Below, piece after piece: positions 27,549-35,568 of a DNA stretch of 64,000 nucleotides. This DNA is from Sphingomonas_D zeicaulis (lineage in GTDB: Bacteria; Pseudomonadota; Alphaproteobacteria; Sphingomonadales; Sphingomonadaceae): NCBI RefSeq assembly GCF_050433225.1, contig NZ_JBNPXQ010000011.1:62001-126000 (forward strand). The letters run 5' to 3'. The notes under the pieces were generated by a model. It was not told the origin of the DNA. It searched no databases and saw only the letters and a list, made by a program, of their open reading frames with translations. The position numbers and the translations under genes are program-made. Position 1 is the stretch's first letter. Each line of letters starts with the position of its first letter.

Positions 27549-28865
27549 TCAGGCGAAGAAGCGGTTTGCCGGCCGCGGCAGATCGAGATGGTCGCGCAAT
27601 GTCGTGCCGCGATAGTCGCGGCGGAAGATGCCGCGCCGCTGCAGTTCGGGTACGACCCGGTCGACGACATCGTCGAGCCCGCCCGGCAGCCACGGGAACA
27701 TGATGTTGAACCCGTCGCTGGCGCGCGCCTCCAGCCATTGCTGCATCTCGTCGGCGATGCTTTGCGGCGTGCCAACGAAGGCCAGTCCGGAATAGCTGCC
27801 TGCCTTCACGGCGAGTTTGCGGATCGTCAGATTTTTGCGGCGGGCGACCTCCACCATGCTCTCTCGCACGGTCTTGCTGGCGTTGGTGTCGGGAATGTCG
27901 GGCAACGGTCCGTCGGGATCATAGGCTGAAACATCGTGGCCAAGCATGCCCGACAGCGAATGGATGCCGCTGTCGTAATGGACGAGGCTGTCGAGGTGGG
28001 CGCGTTTGGCCCGCGCGTCCTCGATCGTGTCACCCACGACGACGAACGCGGCGGGCAGCACGCGCAGTAATTCGGGGTTGCGGCCATTTTCGATCATGCG
28101 CCGCCGGATGTCGGCATGAAAGGCCTGCGCTCGTTCCAGCGAACTCTCGGCGCCGAAGATCACCTCCGCGGTCGCGCCGGCCAGCGCCCGCCCGGCTTCG
28201 GACGCGCCGGCCTGCACGATCACCGGCCAGCCTTGGATCGGGCGTGCGATGTTGAGCGGGCCGCGCACCGACAGATGCTCGCCCTTGTGGTCGAGCACGT
28301 GGAGGCGATCAGGATCGAAGAAGATGCCGGATTCGACGTCGCGAACGAAGGCGTCGTCGGCGAAACTGTCCCACAGGCCGGTGACCACGTCGTGGAATTC
28401 GTGCGCGCGGCGATAGCGCGCGTCATGGTCGATTTCGTCGGTATAGCCGAAGTTGAGCGCGGCATCCGGATTGGCGGTGGTGACGATGTTCCAGCCGGCG
28501 CGGCCGCCGCTGATATGGTCGAGCGACGCGAACCGCCGGGCGATGTGATAGGGCTCGTCGAACGTGGTCGAAGCGGTGGCGATGAGGCCGATCTTCTCGG
28601 TCGCACCGGCCAGCGCGGACAGCAAGGTGAAGGGCTCGAACGAGGTGACGGTATGGCTGCGCTTGAGCGCGGATACTGGCATGTTCAGCACGGCCAGATG
28701 ATCGGCCATGAAGAAGGCGTCGAACTTCGCCGCCTCCAGCCGCTGGATGAAGCGCTTGAGCAGCGGAAAGTTGAAGTTCGCATCGGGCGCGGCGCCGGGA
28801 TAGCGCCACGCTCCGGTGTGGATGCTGACCGGGCGCATGAACGCGCCGAGATGAAGCTGCCGCAT
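27549..28865 (-). CDS. DszA/NtaA/SnaA-family FMNH2-dependent monooxygenase
   Basis: Flavin monooxygenase of 438 residues. It matches the DszA / nitrilotriacetate monooxygenase component A family along its length: HLGAFMRPVSIHTGAWRYPG at the N-terminus, FDAFFMADHLAV, GGRAGWNIVTTANP, DHDARYRRAHEFHDVVTGLW, HKGEHLSVRGPLN, GWPVIVQAGASEAGR and the C-terminal YRGTTLRDHLDL. DszA converts dibenzothiophene sulfone to a sulfinate, the substrate of DszB; this protein may supply a sulfinate to the DszB-like paralogues. The GGAG ribosome site is 6 nt before the ATG. It is downstream of a GST gene (38 bp gap) and converges on the sigma-54 activator gene (18 bp between stops). Confidence 0.88.
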   Translation of the reverse strand: MRQLHLGAFMRPVSIHTGAWRYPGAAPDANFNFPLLKRFIQRLEAAKFDAFFMADHLAVLNMPVSALKRSHTVTSFEPFTLLSALAGATEKIGLIATASTTFDEPYHIARRFASLDHISGGRAGWNIVTTANPDAALNFGYTDEIDHDARYRRAHEFHDVVTGLWDSFADDAFVRDVESGIFFDPDRLHVLDHKGEHLSVRGPLNIARPIQGWPVIVQAGASEAGRALAGATAEVIFGAESSLERAQAFHADIRRRMIENGRNPELLRVLPAAFVVVGDTIEDARAKRAHLDSLVHYDSGIHSLSGMLGHDVSAYDPDGPLPDIPDTNASKTVRESMVEVARRKNLTIRKLAVKAGSYSGLAFVGTPQSIADEMQQWLEARASDGFNIMFPWLPGGLDDVVDRVVPELQRRGIFRRDYRGTTLRDHLDLPRPANRFFA

Positions 28866-28903
28866 GGGGTGCTCCGATGATGCCGGCCGGGGAGGGCGCG
28901 CGC

Positions 28904-29617
28904 TCAGGCGTTCGCGCGCACCACGCTTGCGGTCTGGCCGTAGAGGATCCGGCGCTGCTCCTCGGTCAAAGGCGCGGCGCCGGCCGGATTGACCTCGGTC
29001 GCCACCGCATAGGCGCGGACCGTCGCCGGACGATCGCGGATCGTCTCGAACCAGCGCTTGAGGTTGGGGAAGTCGTCGAGCGACTGGCCCTGCCGCTCAT
29101 GTGACACGATCCATGGGTAGCTGGCGATGTCGGCGATCGAATAGGCGTCGCCGGCCACGAAGGCACGGTCAGCCAGCCTCTTGTCGAGCACACCGTAAAG
29201 CCGGTTGGTCTCGTTGGTGTAGCGATCGATCGCGTAGGGGATCGGTTGCGGCGCAGCGGCACGGAAATGATGGTTCTGACCGGCCATCGGCCCCAGACCA
29301 CCCATCTGCCAAAACAGCCATTGCAGCACCTCGGCGCGGCCATGGACGTCGCCGGGGATCAGCGTGCCGGCTTTCTCCGCCAGATAGAGCAGGATCGCGC
29401 CGGACTCGAACAGCGTCACCGGCCGGTCGCCCTGCGCAGGCGCATGATCGACGATCGCGGGAATGCGGTTGTTGGGGGCGATCGCGAGGAAGTCCGGGGC
29501 GAACTGCGCGCCCTTGCCGATGTTCACCGGCACGATGCGATAGGGCAGCCCTGCCTCTTCGAGGAAGATGGTGACCTTATGGCCGTTCGGCGTCGTCCAG
29601 TAATGCAGATCGATCAT
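28904..29617 (-). CDS. Glutathione S-transferase-like protein (YfcG/GstB type)
   Basis: Cytoplasmic protein of 237 residues. N-terminal thioredoxin fold with HYWTTPNGHKVTIFLEEAGL and the cis-Pro/glutathione contact NNRIPAIVD, followed by FESGAILLYLAEK. The all-helical C-terminal domain has LQWLFWQMGGLGPMAGQNHH, typical of the Nu-class YfcG/YghU disulfide-bond oxidoreductase group. GGAGG precedes the ATG. It is the first gene of a minus-strand pair with the DszA-like monooxygenase and is divergent from an ArsR regulator. It may make or cleave glutathione conjugates of a sulfur compound, or serve redox defence. Confidence 0.9.
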   Translation of the reverse strand: MIDLHYWTTPNGHKVTIFLEEAGLPYRIVPVNIGKGAQFAPDFLAIAPNNRIPAIVDHAPAQGDRPVTLFESGAILLYLAEKAGTLIPGDVHGRAEVLQWLFWQMGGLGPMAGQNHHFRAAAPQPIPYAIDRYTNETNRLYGVLDKRLADRAFVAGDAYSIADIASYPWIVSHERQGQSLDDFPNLKRWFETIRDRPATVRAYAVATEVNPAGAAPLTEEQRRILYGQTASVVRANA

Positions 29618-29665
29618 GTCATCCTCCGAAGCGCGGCAGGGGAGCCGGATCCAAGCTAGCAGCAG

Positions 29666-29692
29666 AGTTCCTCAGTTCAAGAAAATGGAACT
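29666..29692. promoter_or_regulatory. Inverted-repeat operator candidate between GST and ArsR genes
   Basis: AGTTCC (29666-29671) and GGAACT (29687-29692) form a 6-bp inverted repeat over a 15-bp spacer, with a third AGTTC half in between. It lies in the 112-bp divergent gap between the GST gene and the ArsR-family gene, where autoregulation is expected. Confidence 0.45.
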
Positions 29693-29729
29693 ATTGCCGC
29701 GAACAATTTTTTGGCGGATTGACGCGGTC

Positions 29730-30047
29730 ATGCGACCGCTGCTCCATCCAGGTCCCGAGGCGATCGACCTCCATGCGGTGCTCAACGCGCTGGCCGATCC
29801 AGCGCGTCTCGCGCTGTTTGCCAGGCTCGCGGCCGAGCGGGCGACGCCCCGGAACTGCACCCAATGCGCGCCGTCGGTGATGCCGAAATCCAGCCTGTCC
29901 CGCCACATGCGGATCCTGCGCGAGGCCGGCCTCGTCCATTCGGAGCGGCGCGGCAAGGAAGTGGTCAACTGCGCCCGGCTCGACGAGGTCGACGCGCGTT
30001 TTCCCGGCTTGCTGTCCGCGATCCTGGCCGCTTGCGCGCGAGATTGA
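29730..30047 (+). CDS. ArsR-family winged helix transcriptional regulator
   Basis: Small DNA-binding protein of 105 residues. It has LNALADPARLALFARLA as first helices, then a recognition helix region (PKSSLSRHMRILREAGLVHSER) and wing (GKEVVNCARLDE). A short Cys pair (NCTQCAP, about residues 45-51) sits just before the recognition helix and might sense metal or thiol stress; this is inference. The ATG at 29730 begins at the conserved part; upstream in-frame codons run through the intergenic repeat and were rejected. It is divergent from GST/DszA-like genes, which it probably controls. A short GGAGCG/CGCTCC hairpin at 30054-30068 may end its transcript. Confidence 0.85.
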   Translation: MRPLLHPGPEAIDLHAVLNALADPARLALFARLAAERATPRNCTQCAPSVMPKSSLSRHMRILREAGLVHSERRGKEVVNCARLDEVDARFPGLLSAILAACARD

Positions 30048-30122
30048 TCGCTCGGAGCGTCACGCTCCACCGTCACTGCCCCAAGCCGCCATTGGGATGC
30101 CCCTATCATTTCTTCGTTCATT

Positions 30123-30139
30123 CTCTAGTTAAAAGATAG
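30123..30139. promoter_or_regulatory. Shared CTCTA-N9-TAG operator-like element (copy 2)
   Basis: CTCTAGTTAAAAGATAG, ending 40 bp before the start codon of the TonB receptor at 30180; see copies at 26358 and 33956 for the shared sequence and spacing. Confidence 0.55.
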
Positions 30140-30179
30140 GCTATTGCCGCCTCAATGGCAAAGCCGAAGGGGTTAGTGA

Positions 30180-32600
30180 ATGAAAAGGTTGGGAACGGCG
30201 CTGGTAGTGACGAGTGCGCTGGCCAGCGGCATCCATGCTTCGGCGGCCCATGCGCAGACCGAATCGGCCGCTGCGGACGCGGGCGAGGCAGCGGAAACCG
30301 GTGCCGACGATTCCGACATCGTCGTGACCGGCACCCGCGTTGCCGGCCGATCCCGCCTCGATTCCGCGTCGCCCGTCGACGTTCTGGGCGGGCCGGCGTT
30401 GCGCCAGCAGGGTACCACCGAACTGGCCTCGGCACTGGCGGCGGTCGCGCCGTCGATCGATTTTCCACGCCCGTCCGCGGTCGATGGCACTGATGCCATT
30501 CGTCCGGCAACCCTGCGCGGCCTCGCGCCAGACCAGACGCTCGTGCTGATCAACGGCGTCCGCGCCAACAGTTCGGCATTGCTCAACACCAACGGTTCGG
30601 TGGGCCGGGGCTCGTCCGCAGTTGACCTCAACACCATCCCTTCGGTGGCGATCGAGCAGATCGAGGTGCTGCGGGACGGCGCCTCGGCGCAATATGGGTC
30701 TGACGCGATCGCCGGCGTGGTCAATTTGCGGCTGCGTGAGGCGCAATCCGGCGGCGGCGCCAGCCTGACCTATGGCTTTTACGACACGGAGATCGAAACC
30801 GCGCGCGGTCGGCGCAACACGACCGGCGAGCATGCCTTCACCGCCTCCGCCTGGCAGGGCGCGCGGCTGGGCGAGGATGGCTTCGTCACGATTTCCGGCG
30901 AGTTCCTCAAGCGCCAGGCGACCAACCGTGCGGATTTTGATCCGCGCGTGTCGCCGCTGCGGATCACCGGCCGCTTCGGCGATCCCGAAGTCGAGCAATA
31001 TACCGGCTGGATCAACGCCGGCATCGCGCTGGCGGACAGCCTGCAACTCTATGGCTGGGTCGGCTATCAGGACCGTGACAGCCGCAGCGCCGCCTTTCCG
31101 CGCTTGCCGTCCGCGGCGGGCGCCGTGTCGGGCATTTACCCCGACGGTTTCCTGCCGATCATCCAGACCAAGTCGGAGAATCTCAACACCACGCTCGGCC
31201 TCAAGGGCGATATCGGCGCGTGGAACCTTGATCTCAGTCTCAGCTATGGCCGTAACGAGATCGATTTCTACACGCGCAATTCGGCGAACTACAGCTTCGG
31301 CAACGCCTCGCCGACCGACTTCTACGACGGCAAGGTCGCCTATGACCAACTCGTTGGCGGAATCGACGTGTCCCGCCGGTTCGACGTCTTCCAGTCGCTC
31401 AATCTCGCCTTCGGCGTCGAGTTCCGGCGCGAAGGCTACAGGATCGGCGCCGGCGAGCCGGCCTCCTACGGCTATCCGACGACGGGCGCGATCGCGGGGC
31501 AGGCGCCCGGCGCGCAAGGCTTCGTCGGCTTCTCGCCGCTCAACGAGATCGAGCGGAGCCGCCACAACGTCAGCGGCTATATCGATCTCGAAGCGCAGGT
31601 GACCGATGCGTTTCTCGTCGGGCTCGCCGGCCGCGCGGAGCATTATTCGGATTTCGGCGAGACCGCGACCGGCAAGCTCTCGCTGCGCTATGATATCGCG
31701 CGCTGGTTCGCGTTGCGCGGCACGGCGTCCACGGGCTTTCGCGCGCCAAGCCTCCAGCAGCAATATTTCACCTCGATCGCATCGGTCGTGCAGAATGGCG
31801 TGCCGATCCTCACCGGCACCTTCCCGTCGACCAGCCCGGTCGCGGCGGCGCTGGGCGGCCGGCCGCTCGATCCGGAGAAGTCGACCAACTTCTCGGTCGG
31901 CACGGTCATTCGCGCCGGCGGGTTCGACCTGACCGTCGACGCCTATCACATCAAGATCCGCGACCAGCTCGGCCTGTCCGAGAACATCCAGGCTTCGTTC
32001 AGCCCGCAGGTGGCGGCGATCCTGGCGCCGTTCAACGTGCCGTCCGCGCGCTTCTTCATCAACGGCCTCGCCTCCACCACCAAGGGCATCGACGCCGTCG
32101 CGCATTACCGGCTGGCCACGGCGGCGGCCGGCGCCTTCGATTTCACCGTCGCCGGCAATCTCAACGATACCGAAGTGACGCGCGTGCCGACCTCGACCGC
32201 GACGATCGATCCCGCGCCGGTGCTGTTCGCGCGCAGCCGCATCCTGACACTGGAAGACGGCACGCCCGGCACCAAGATCACCGGCGCGCTCGAATGGTCG
32301 CTCGATGGCCTCGGTGCCACCGCGCGCGTGACCTATTATGGCGACGTCAACCAGCCCGGCACGGCGGCGAACGGTTCGGCCGACATTCATACCGGCCGGC
32401 ATGCGATCACCGATTTCGAACTGCGCTACCAGCCGGTGAAGGGCGGGCAGATCGCGTTCGGCGCCAGCAACCTGTTCGATGTTTATCCGGATGCCACGAT
32501 CGCCGCGAACAACAGCACCGGCGTGGTCGGCTTCCCCTATTACTCGCCGTTCGGCTTCGGTGGCCGCTATCTCTACGTGCGCGCCGGGCTCAACTGGTAG
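30180..32600 (+). CDS. TonB-dependent outer-membrane receptor
   Basis: Receptor of 806 residues. Signal peptide (SGIHASAAHAQ), acidic linker, TonB box DIVVTGTR, plug (about 50-190; TLRGLAPDQTLVLINGVRAN and IEVLRDGASAQYGSDAIAGVV) and barrel ending in RAGLNW. The plug is of the type with a strong LVLINGVR segment, shared with the receptor at 41712. The preceding element at 30123 links it to the activator and peroxiredoxin genes rather than to a sigma-54 promoter; no -24/-12 element is seen in the 132-bp upstream gap. The next gene, a secreted dipeptidase, lies 94 bp downstream behind a GC-rich hairpin. Confidence 0.92.
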   Translation: MKRLGTALVVTSALASGIHASAAHAQTESAAADAGEAAETGADDSDIVVTGTRVAGRSRLDSASPVDVLGGPALRQQGTTELASALAAVAPSIDFPRPSAVDGTDAIRPATLRGLAPDQTLVLINGVRANSSALLNTNGSVGRGSSAVDLNTIPSVAIEQIEVLRDGASAQYGSDAIAGVVNLRLREAQSGGGASLTYGFYDTEIETARGRRNTTGEHAFTASAWQGARLGEDGFVTISGEFLKRQATNRADFDPRVSPLRITGRFGDPEVEQYTGWINAGIALADSLQLYGWVGYQDRDSRSAAFPRLPSAAGAVSGIYPDGFLPIIQTKSENLNTTLGLKGDIGAWNLDLSLSYGRNEIDFYTRNSANYSFGNASPTDFYDGKVAYDQLVGGIDVSRRFDVFQSLNLAFGVEFRREGYRIGAGEPASYGYPTTGAIAGQAPGAQGFVGFSPLNEIERSRHNVSGYIDLEAQVTDAFLVGLAGRAEHYSDFGETATGKLSLRYDIARWFALRGTASTGFRAPSLQQQYFTSIASVVQNGVPILTGTFPSTSPVAAALGGRPLDPEKSTNFSVGTVIRAGGFDLTVDAYHIKIRDQLGLSENIQASFSPQVAAILAPFNVPSARFFINGLASTTKGIDAVAHYRLATAAAGAFDFTVAGNLNDTEVTRVPTSTATIDPAPVLFARSRILTLEDGTPGTKITGALEWSLDGLGATARVTYYGDVNQPGTAANGSADIHTGRHAITDFELRYQPVKGGQIAFGASNLFDVYPDATIAANNSTGVVGFPYYSPFGFGGRYLYVRAGLNW

Positions 32601-32607
32601 GCCCTGT

Positions 32608-32644
32608 CGGGCCGCGGGCCGCGCCGCGGGGGAGGGGCGGCCCG
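32608..32644 (+). terminator. GC-rich hairpin after TonB receptor
   Basis: CGGGCCGC (32608-32615) pairs with GCGGCCCG (32637-32644) around a 21-base GC-rich loop that can fold further. It sits eight bases after the receptor stop; there is no T run. Confidence 0.35.
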
Positions 32645-32694
32645 CAATATATGTCGAGAAACTGAGAGACGCTGCTTCAAGCGAAGGAGGAGTC

Positions 32695-33906
32695 ATGCGG
32701 ATGAACCTGTGCCGTGCCCTGCTGCTCACCGCGGCTTTACTGGCACCCCTATCTGTGCCGGCGATGGCGCAGTCGCTGGTCTTCGATCCCCATGTCGATC
32801 TGCCGGCATCGGCGGCGGCGCCCGAATGGTCGGGCGGCAGCGACCCCGCGTCGCAGTTCGATGTCGATCGCGCGCGCCGTGGCGGCCTTACCGCGATCGG
32901 CCTCGCGCTGTTCGTGCCGCAGGGCGAACGCACGCCGGCGGCACTCGTCGAGGCGCGCTGGGGGCTGCTCGCCCGTCACGATGCCATCGTCGCGATCGCC
33001 AAGGCCGACCCGGGGCGCGTGGAGCGCGCCGCCACGCCGGCGGATGTCCGCCGGATCGTCGCTACGGGCAAGCTGGCGCTGGTCGAAACATTGCTGAACG
33101 CATGGCCGCTCGGCGAGGATCTCGACGAGATCGATCGCTGGCACGCGCGCGGCGTGAGCATCTTCGGCTTCGTCCATGCCGGCAACAACCAATTCGCCGA
33201 CTCCTCGCGCCCGGCGCTGCCGCGCGGCGAGCGGCCTGATGAGAATGGCGGCCTCTCACCGCTCGGCCGGTCGGCGGTAAAACGGCTGAACGACCTCGGC
33301 GTGCTGATCGATGCGTCCCAGCTGTCCGACAAGGCGTTCGACCAGTTGCTGTCGGCGAGCCGGGCGCCGGTAATTGCCAGCCATTCGGACGTGCGCGCGC
33401 TGGTCGATGTGTCGCGCAACCTGAGCGATGCGCAGCTGGATGCGCTGAAGGCAAAGGGCGGGGTGATCGCGATCAACGCCTTCAGCGCCTATCTGCGACC
33501 CGATGCACCGGCCACCCGCGATGCCATCGCTGCGCTCCAGCGCGAATTCGGCGCGTCTCCCGGCGGCAATCCCGCGCTCAGCGGCGCGCAGCAGGCGGAG
33601 TATACGCGGCGCTATTACGCGATCCGGGCGAAGGAGCCAAAGGCGACGCTCGCCGAACTCGCCAACGCCATCGACTATGCGGTCAAGCGGATCGGCGTCG
33701 ATCATGTCGCGATCTCGTCGGACTTCAACCATGGCGGCGGCGTGGCCGGTTGGGCCGATGTCGGCGAGACCGCCAACGTCACCGCGGAACTCAGGCGGCG
33801 CGGCTATGACGACGCCGCCATCGCCAAACTGTGGGGCGGCAATCTGCTGCGCGCCTGGCAGGCGGCGATCGACGCGCGCGACCCCGCCTATCGCGCGGCA
33901 CACTGA
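32695..33906 (+). CDS. Membrane dipeptidase (peptidase M19), secreted
   Basis: Zinc dipeptidase of the M19 (renal dipeptidase) family, 403 residues. Signal peptide (LLTAALLAPLSVPAMA), then FDPHVDLP with the HxD metal ligands, FVHAGNNQFAD, NDLGVLIDASQLSD, APVIASHSDVRALVDVSRN, and VAISSDFNHGGGV. M19 enzymes cleave dipeptides such as Cys-Gly from glutathione breakdown, and related amides. With the GST and peptide-type transporters nearby, processing of a cysteine or glutathione conjugate is a reasonable inference. AAGGAGGAG precedes the ATG at 32695; the longer frame upstream lies within the receptor gene. Confidence 0.88.
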   Translation: MRMNLCRALLLTAALLAPLSVPAMAQSLVFDPHVDLPASAAAPEWSGGSDPASQFDVDRARRGGLTAIGLALFVPQGERTPAALVEARWGLLARHDAIVAIAKADPGRVERAATPADVRRIVATGKLALVETLLNAWPLGEDLDEIDRWHARGVSIFGFVHAGNNQFADSSRPALPRGERPDENGGLSPLGRSAVKRLNDLGVLIDASQLSDKAFDQLLSASRAPVIASHSDVRALVDVSRNLSDAQLDALKAKGGVIAINAFSAYLRPDAPATRDAIAALQREFGASPGGNPALSGAQQAEYTRRYYAIRAKEPKATLAELANAIDYAVKRIGVDHVAISSDFNHGGGVAGWADVGETANVTAELRRRGYDDAAIAKLWGGNLLRAWQAAIDARDPAYRAAH

Positions 33907-33955
33907 GCGCGCGGATAATCCTGCTTTCCATCGGGGAATATTTCCTCGCTTCAAA

Positions 33956-33974
33956 CTCTAGTTAAACAATAGAG
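33956..33974. promoter_or_regulatory. Shared CTCTA-N9-TAGAG operator-like element (copy 3)
   Basis: CTCTAGTTAAACAATAGAG, a perfect 5-bp inverted repeat over nine bases, ending 37 bp before the start codon of the peroxiredoxin. The most symmetric of the three copies. Confidence 0.6.
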
Positions 33975-34011
33975 AATTGCGACTCCCAATCATCGACGAA
34001 GGAGTCGCTTC

Positions 34012-34656
34012 ATGTCGCTCAAGCTGGCAGACATCGTCCCGGATTTCACGCAGGATTCCACCGAGGGGGCGCTCCATTTCTACAAGTGGGCAGGCGAGAG
34101 CTGGGTAGTGCTGTTCTCGCACCCGAAGGATTTCACACCGGTGTGCACGACCGAACTCGGCACCGTCGCGCGGCTGAAGCCCGAGTTCGACCGGCGCGGC
34201 GTGAAGGTGGTCGGGCTTTCGGTGGACCCCGCCGAAAGCCATGAGCGCTGGGCCGACGATATCGAGGGGACGCAGGGTACTCGGCTTGACTTCCCGTTGA
34301 TCGCGGATCATGACCGCAGCGTTTCCAATCTGCTCGGACTGATCCACCCCAACGCGTCCGATACCACCACGGTCCGCAGCGTGCTGGTGATCGATCCGGC
34401 GAGGAAGCTGCGCCTGACCCTGACCTATCCGGCGTCGACCGGGCGCAACTTCGACGAGATCCTGCGCACGATCGACAGCCTGCAACTCACCGATCGCCAC
34501 AAGGTGGCGACCCCGGCGGACTGGAAGCAGGGCGAGGACGTCATCATCGTGCCGTCGCTGGACGACGCGGCGGCGCGCAAGCTGTTCCCGGACGGCTGGA
34601 CGACGCACAAGCCCTATCTGCGCACCGTACCGCAGCCGCAGGACACGGCCGAATAG
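34012..34656 (+). CDS. 1-Cys peroxiredoxin (Prx6/LsfA-like)
   Basis: Thiol peroxidase of 214 residues. The peroxidatic Cys is in FTPVCTTELG (about residue 45). The extended C-terminal domain (DRHKVATPADWKQGEDVIIV, then GWTTHKPYLRTVPQP) is that of the Prx6 group and has no clear resolving Cys. LsfA of Pseudomonas putida, a protein of this group, is induced by sulfur starvation; that knowledge fits the position here. It probably removes peroxides leaked by the many flavin monooxygenases of the island. AAGGAG lies upstream of the ATG, and a shared operator-like repeat precedes it. Confidence 0.92.
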   Translation: MSLKLADIVPDFTQDSTEGALHFYKWAGESWVVLFSHPKDFTPVCTTELGTVARLKPEFDRRGVKVVGLSVDPAESHERWADDIEGTQGTRLDFPLIADHDRSVSNLLGLIHPNASDTTTVRSVLVIDPARKLRLTLTYPASTGRNFDEILRTIDSLQLTDRHKVATPADWKQGEDVIIVPSLDDAAARKLFPDGWTTHKPYLRTVPQPQDTAE

Positions 34657-34776
34657 CGCCAGCCTGCCGTGACGTAGGTGTGCGCTGGACAGATCCGCGC
34701 ACGCCACCGCGCCGATGCTGATGCTTTTTCAACAGCCACGCCGCGCCATGCCGCGATCATCGAGCAAATGCGCGGC

Positions 34777-34792
34777 TGGCACGTCCCTTGCT
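34777..34792 (+). promoter_or_regulatory. Sigma-54 (-24/-12) promoter for the 34834-40572 operon
   Basis: TGGCACGTCCCTTGCT is a complete match to the sigma-54 consensus TGGCACG-N4-TTGC(A/T). It lies 41 bp upstream of the class II aldolase start, in the 177-bp gap after the peroxiredoxin gene. Confidence 0.9.
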
Positions 34793-34833
34793 GAGCATCC
34801 ACCAGCGCAGACCCTGCCTTTCGGGAGACTTTC

Positions 34834-35556
34834 ATGGCCACTGCCATTCAGATCGATCAGCCGCTCAATTCGGCGGTCACCGACTTCGTCGACGAATTCC
34901 TCGCGCAGGCGGCGGACATCTTTCGCGGCTATCGCGCGGTCGGCACGCTGACCGCCAACGGCACGGTCAACTTCATCGAGCGCGTGCCCGGCGAGGATCT
35001 GCTGGTCTCCACTAGCCTGCCGCACCCGTTCGACCATGACAAACCGCTCAGCGCGTCGGTGGTCGGGCTGGACGGCACCGTCCATCTCGGACGCGGGGCC
35101 AACCGCTACCTCAAGGTATTCAACGCGCAGCCGACGATCACCTCGCTCAGTCACGTCCATTCGCCCAACCTCGCGGCGTGGGCGCAGACGCATCGCAGCC
35201 TGCCGATCAGCTATGTACCGGTGCAGCGCTACCACCTCGCCCGCGAACTGCCGGTCTATGTCGATCGCCGGCAGGACGAGCAGGATTTCATCCTCGACTC
35301 GCTCGCCGCCAATCCCTTCACCCCGGCGATCATCGAGGCCAATGGCGGCGCCACCGTGTGGGGCTGGAAGGGCCTGCGCGACCTCGCCGAGTTCATCCTG
35401 CTGCTGGAGGAGGGCGCCGACATCCAGATCCGCGCGCAGGCGCTGGGCGGATCGCGTCCCTATGGCCCCGGCGTGCTGCGCCAGCAGTGGCGGATGAGCG
35501 GCCGCATCGAGGAAGCGCGCGCGCTCAACCTGCTGCCCGCCACCGATCTCGGCTGA
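34834..35556 (+). CDS. Class II aldolase/adducin-family protein
   Basis: Protein of 240 residues with the class II aldolase/adducin fold. Metal ligands are visible in SLSHVHSPN, and the family's late segment is visible in PAIIEANGGATVWG. The N-terminus reads like the usual Gly-rich phosphate-binding part but is shorter. Family members are zinc aldolases, epimerases or dehydratases acting on small sugar phosphates. It is the first gene of a sigma-54-driven operon with an SsuD-like monooxygenase and a peptide-type ABC importer, so it may act on a carbon skeleton carrying or released from a sulfur group. That role is inference; similar proteins do occur in sulfonate-type clusters. Confidence 0.8.
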   Translation: MATAIQIDQPLNSAVTDFVDEFLAQAADIFRGYRAVGTLTANGTVNFIERVPGEDLLVSTSLPHPFDHDKPLSASVVGLDGTVHLGRGANRYLKVFNAQPTITSLSHVHSPNLAAWAQTHRSLPISYVPVQRYHLARELPVYVDRRQDEQDFILDSLAANPFTPAIIEANGGATVWGWKGLRDLAEFILLLEEGADIQIRAQALGGSRPYGPGVLRQQWRMSGRIEEARALNLLPATDLG

Positions 35557-35568
35557 GGGGCAGGCAGC

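Noticed and set aside
30141..32933. Minus-strand open frame of 930 codons opposite a TonB receptor gene
   Set aside because: It is rich in Arg, Asp and Glu without any domain, antisense to a perfectly recognisable receptor, and has no ribosome site. It is a GC-bias artefact, as are the long antisense frames at 420-1517, 1514-3139 and 6077-8104.
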